A DNA stretch of 24,752 bases from Treponema sp. UBA6988 (GTDB taxonomy: Bacteria > Spirochaetota > Spirochaetia > Treponematales > Treponemataceae). The notes under the pieces were generated by a model that was given only the letters and a program-made list of their open reading frames with translations, ran no database searches and was not told where the DNA came from. The translations under genes and the position numbers were made by a program. The stretch lies in the NCBI GenBank assembly GCA_002448445.1, contig DJYC01000087.1:1-24752 (forward strand). The letters run 5' to 3'. Numbering within the stretch: position 1 is the first letter of the stretch; every line of letters starts with the position of its first letter. Positions 24,602 to 24,752 of the stretch are shown here, in pieces.

Positions 24602-24752
24602 GGAATAATCTTTAAATTTATTAAAAAAATGTTATATTTTATCGTTTTTTGGCACAAAACAATGATTTTTTTTTACATGGCAATCTTTGAAAAAAGGCTC
24701 TGTTAATCACCATCCAATTTTAGCGGGCGTTGCGGGCGGCGTTTGAGCCCGC
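24602..24752. other. A/T-rich right edge with a terminal GC hairpin
   Basis: 24602-24720 is A/T-rich upstream sequence without a supported gene. GCGGGC (24732-24737) can pair with GCCCGC (24747-24752); the element is cut by the window end, so its nature (terminator or repeat) is open. Confidence 0.3.

Noticed and set aside
24553..24711. Open frame of about 50 codons on (+) at the right edge
   Set aside because: Very A/T-rich, no ribosome site, and it overlaps the promoter of the (-) lipoprotein pair.

Overview
The window looks like accessory chromosome of a host-associated spirochaete, most probably a Treponema. This is an inference from spirochaete-style lipoprotein signal peptides, moderate G+C, standard code and the mix of families; no rRNA or marker gene confirms it. 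There are ten substantial protein genes plus one very small one, with no tRNA, rRNA, CRISPR array, transposase or reverse transcriptase that I can see.

Left edge (1-1800): a (+) terminator from a gene outside the window, a short repeat pair, a (-) gene for a membrane-anchored GerMN-domain protein with a near-consensus promoter, and a G/C-rich palindromic repeat. Next comes a 26-codon hydrophobic peptide gene on (+) (1451-1531) that resembles holin-like type I toxins. Facing it is a strong (-) promoter and terminator predicting an antisense RNA of about 95 nt (1637-1543) against the toxin mRNA 3' part.

Lipoprotein blocks (1814-11841 and 17793-24453, all on -): five large surface lipoproteins (810-1005 aa) and three small polyglycine-tethered lipoproteins (154-168 aa). 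Three transcription units are small-then-large pairs separated by 11 nt; two large genes stand alone. The large proteins share a lipidated N-terminus followed by GLNGVS (four of five), beta-sandwich sequence, an InlB/Flg_new-type repeat and glycine-rich beta-solenoid-like repeats. In four of them a C-type lectin domain with EPN and WND motifs follows; the fifth has an unrelated C-terminus. Every transcription unit ends in a related CCGG-rich terminator, and all five transcripts carry a similar small hairpin directly before the Shine-Dalgarno.

Middle operon (12177-17457, +): a periplasmic amino-acid-type binding protein, a 1218-residue fusion, and an aspartate/glutamate-racemase-family enzyme, tightly spaced or overlapping. 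The fusion joins a glutamate/dicarboxylate (SDF) transporter domain to a transmembrane dCache receptor and a class III nucleotide cyclase. The dCache part shows the amino-acid-binding motif Y-x4-R-x-W-Y...Y...D. The transporter part keeps the substrate residues but lacks the canonical sodium-binding ones. I read this operon as an amino-acid sensing system that sets cAMP level, and consider it the most interesting system here.

The two halves may be linked functionally (surface carbohydrate binding and nutrient sensing in a gut or oral habitat), but nothing in the sequence proves that.
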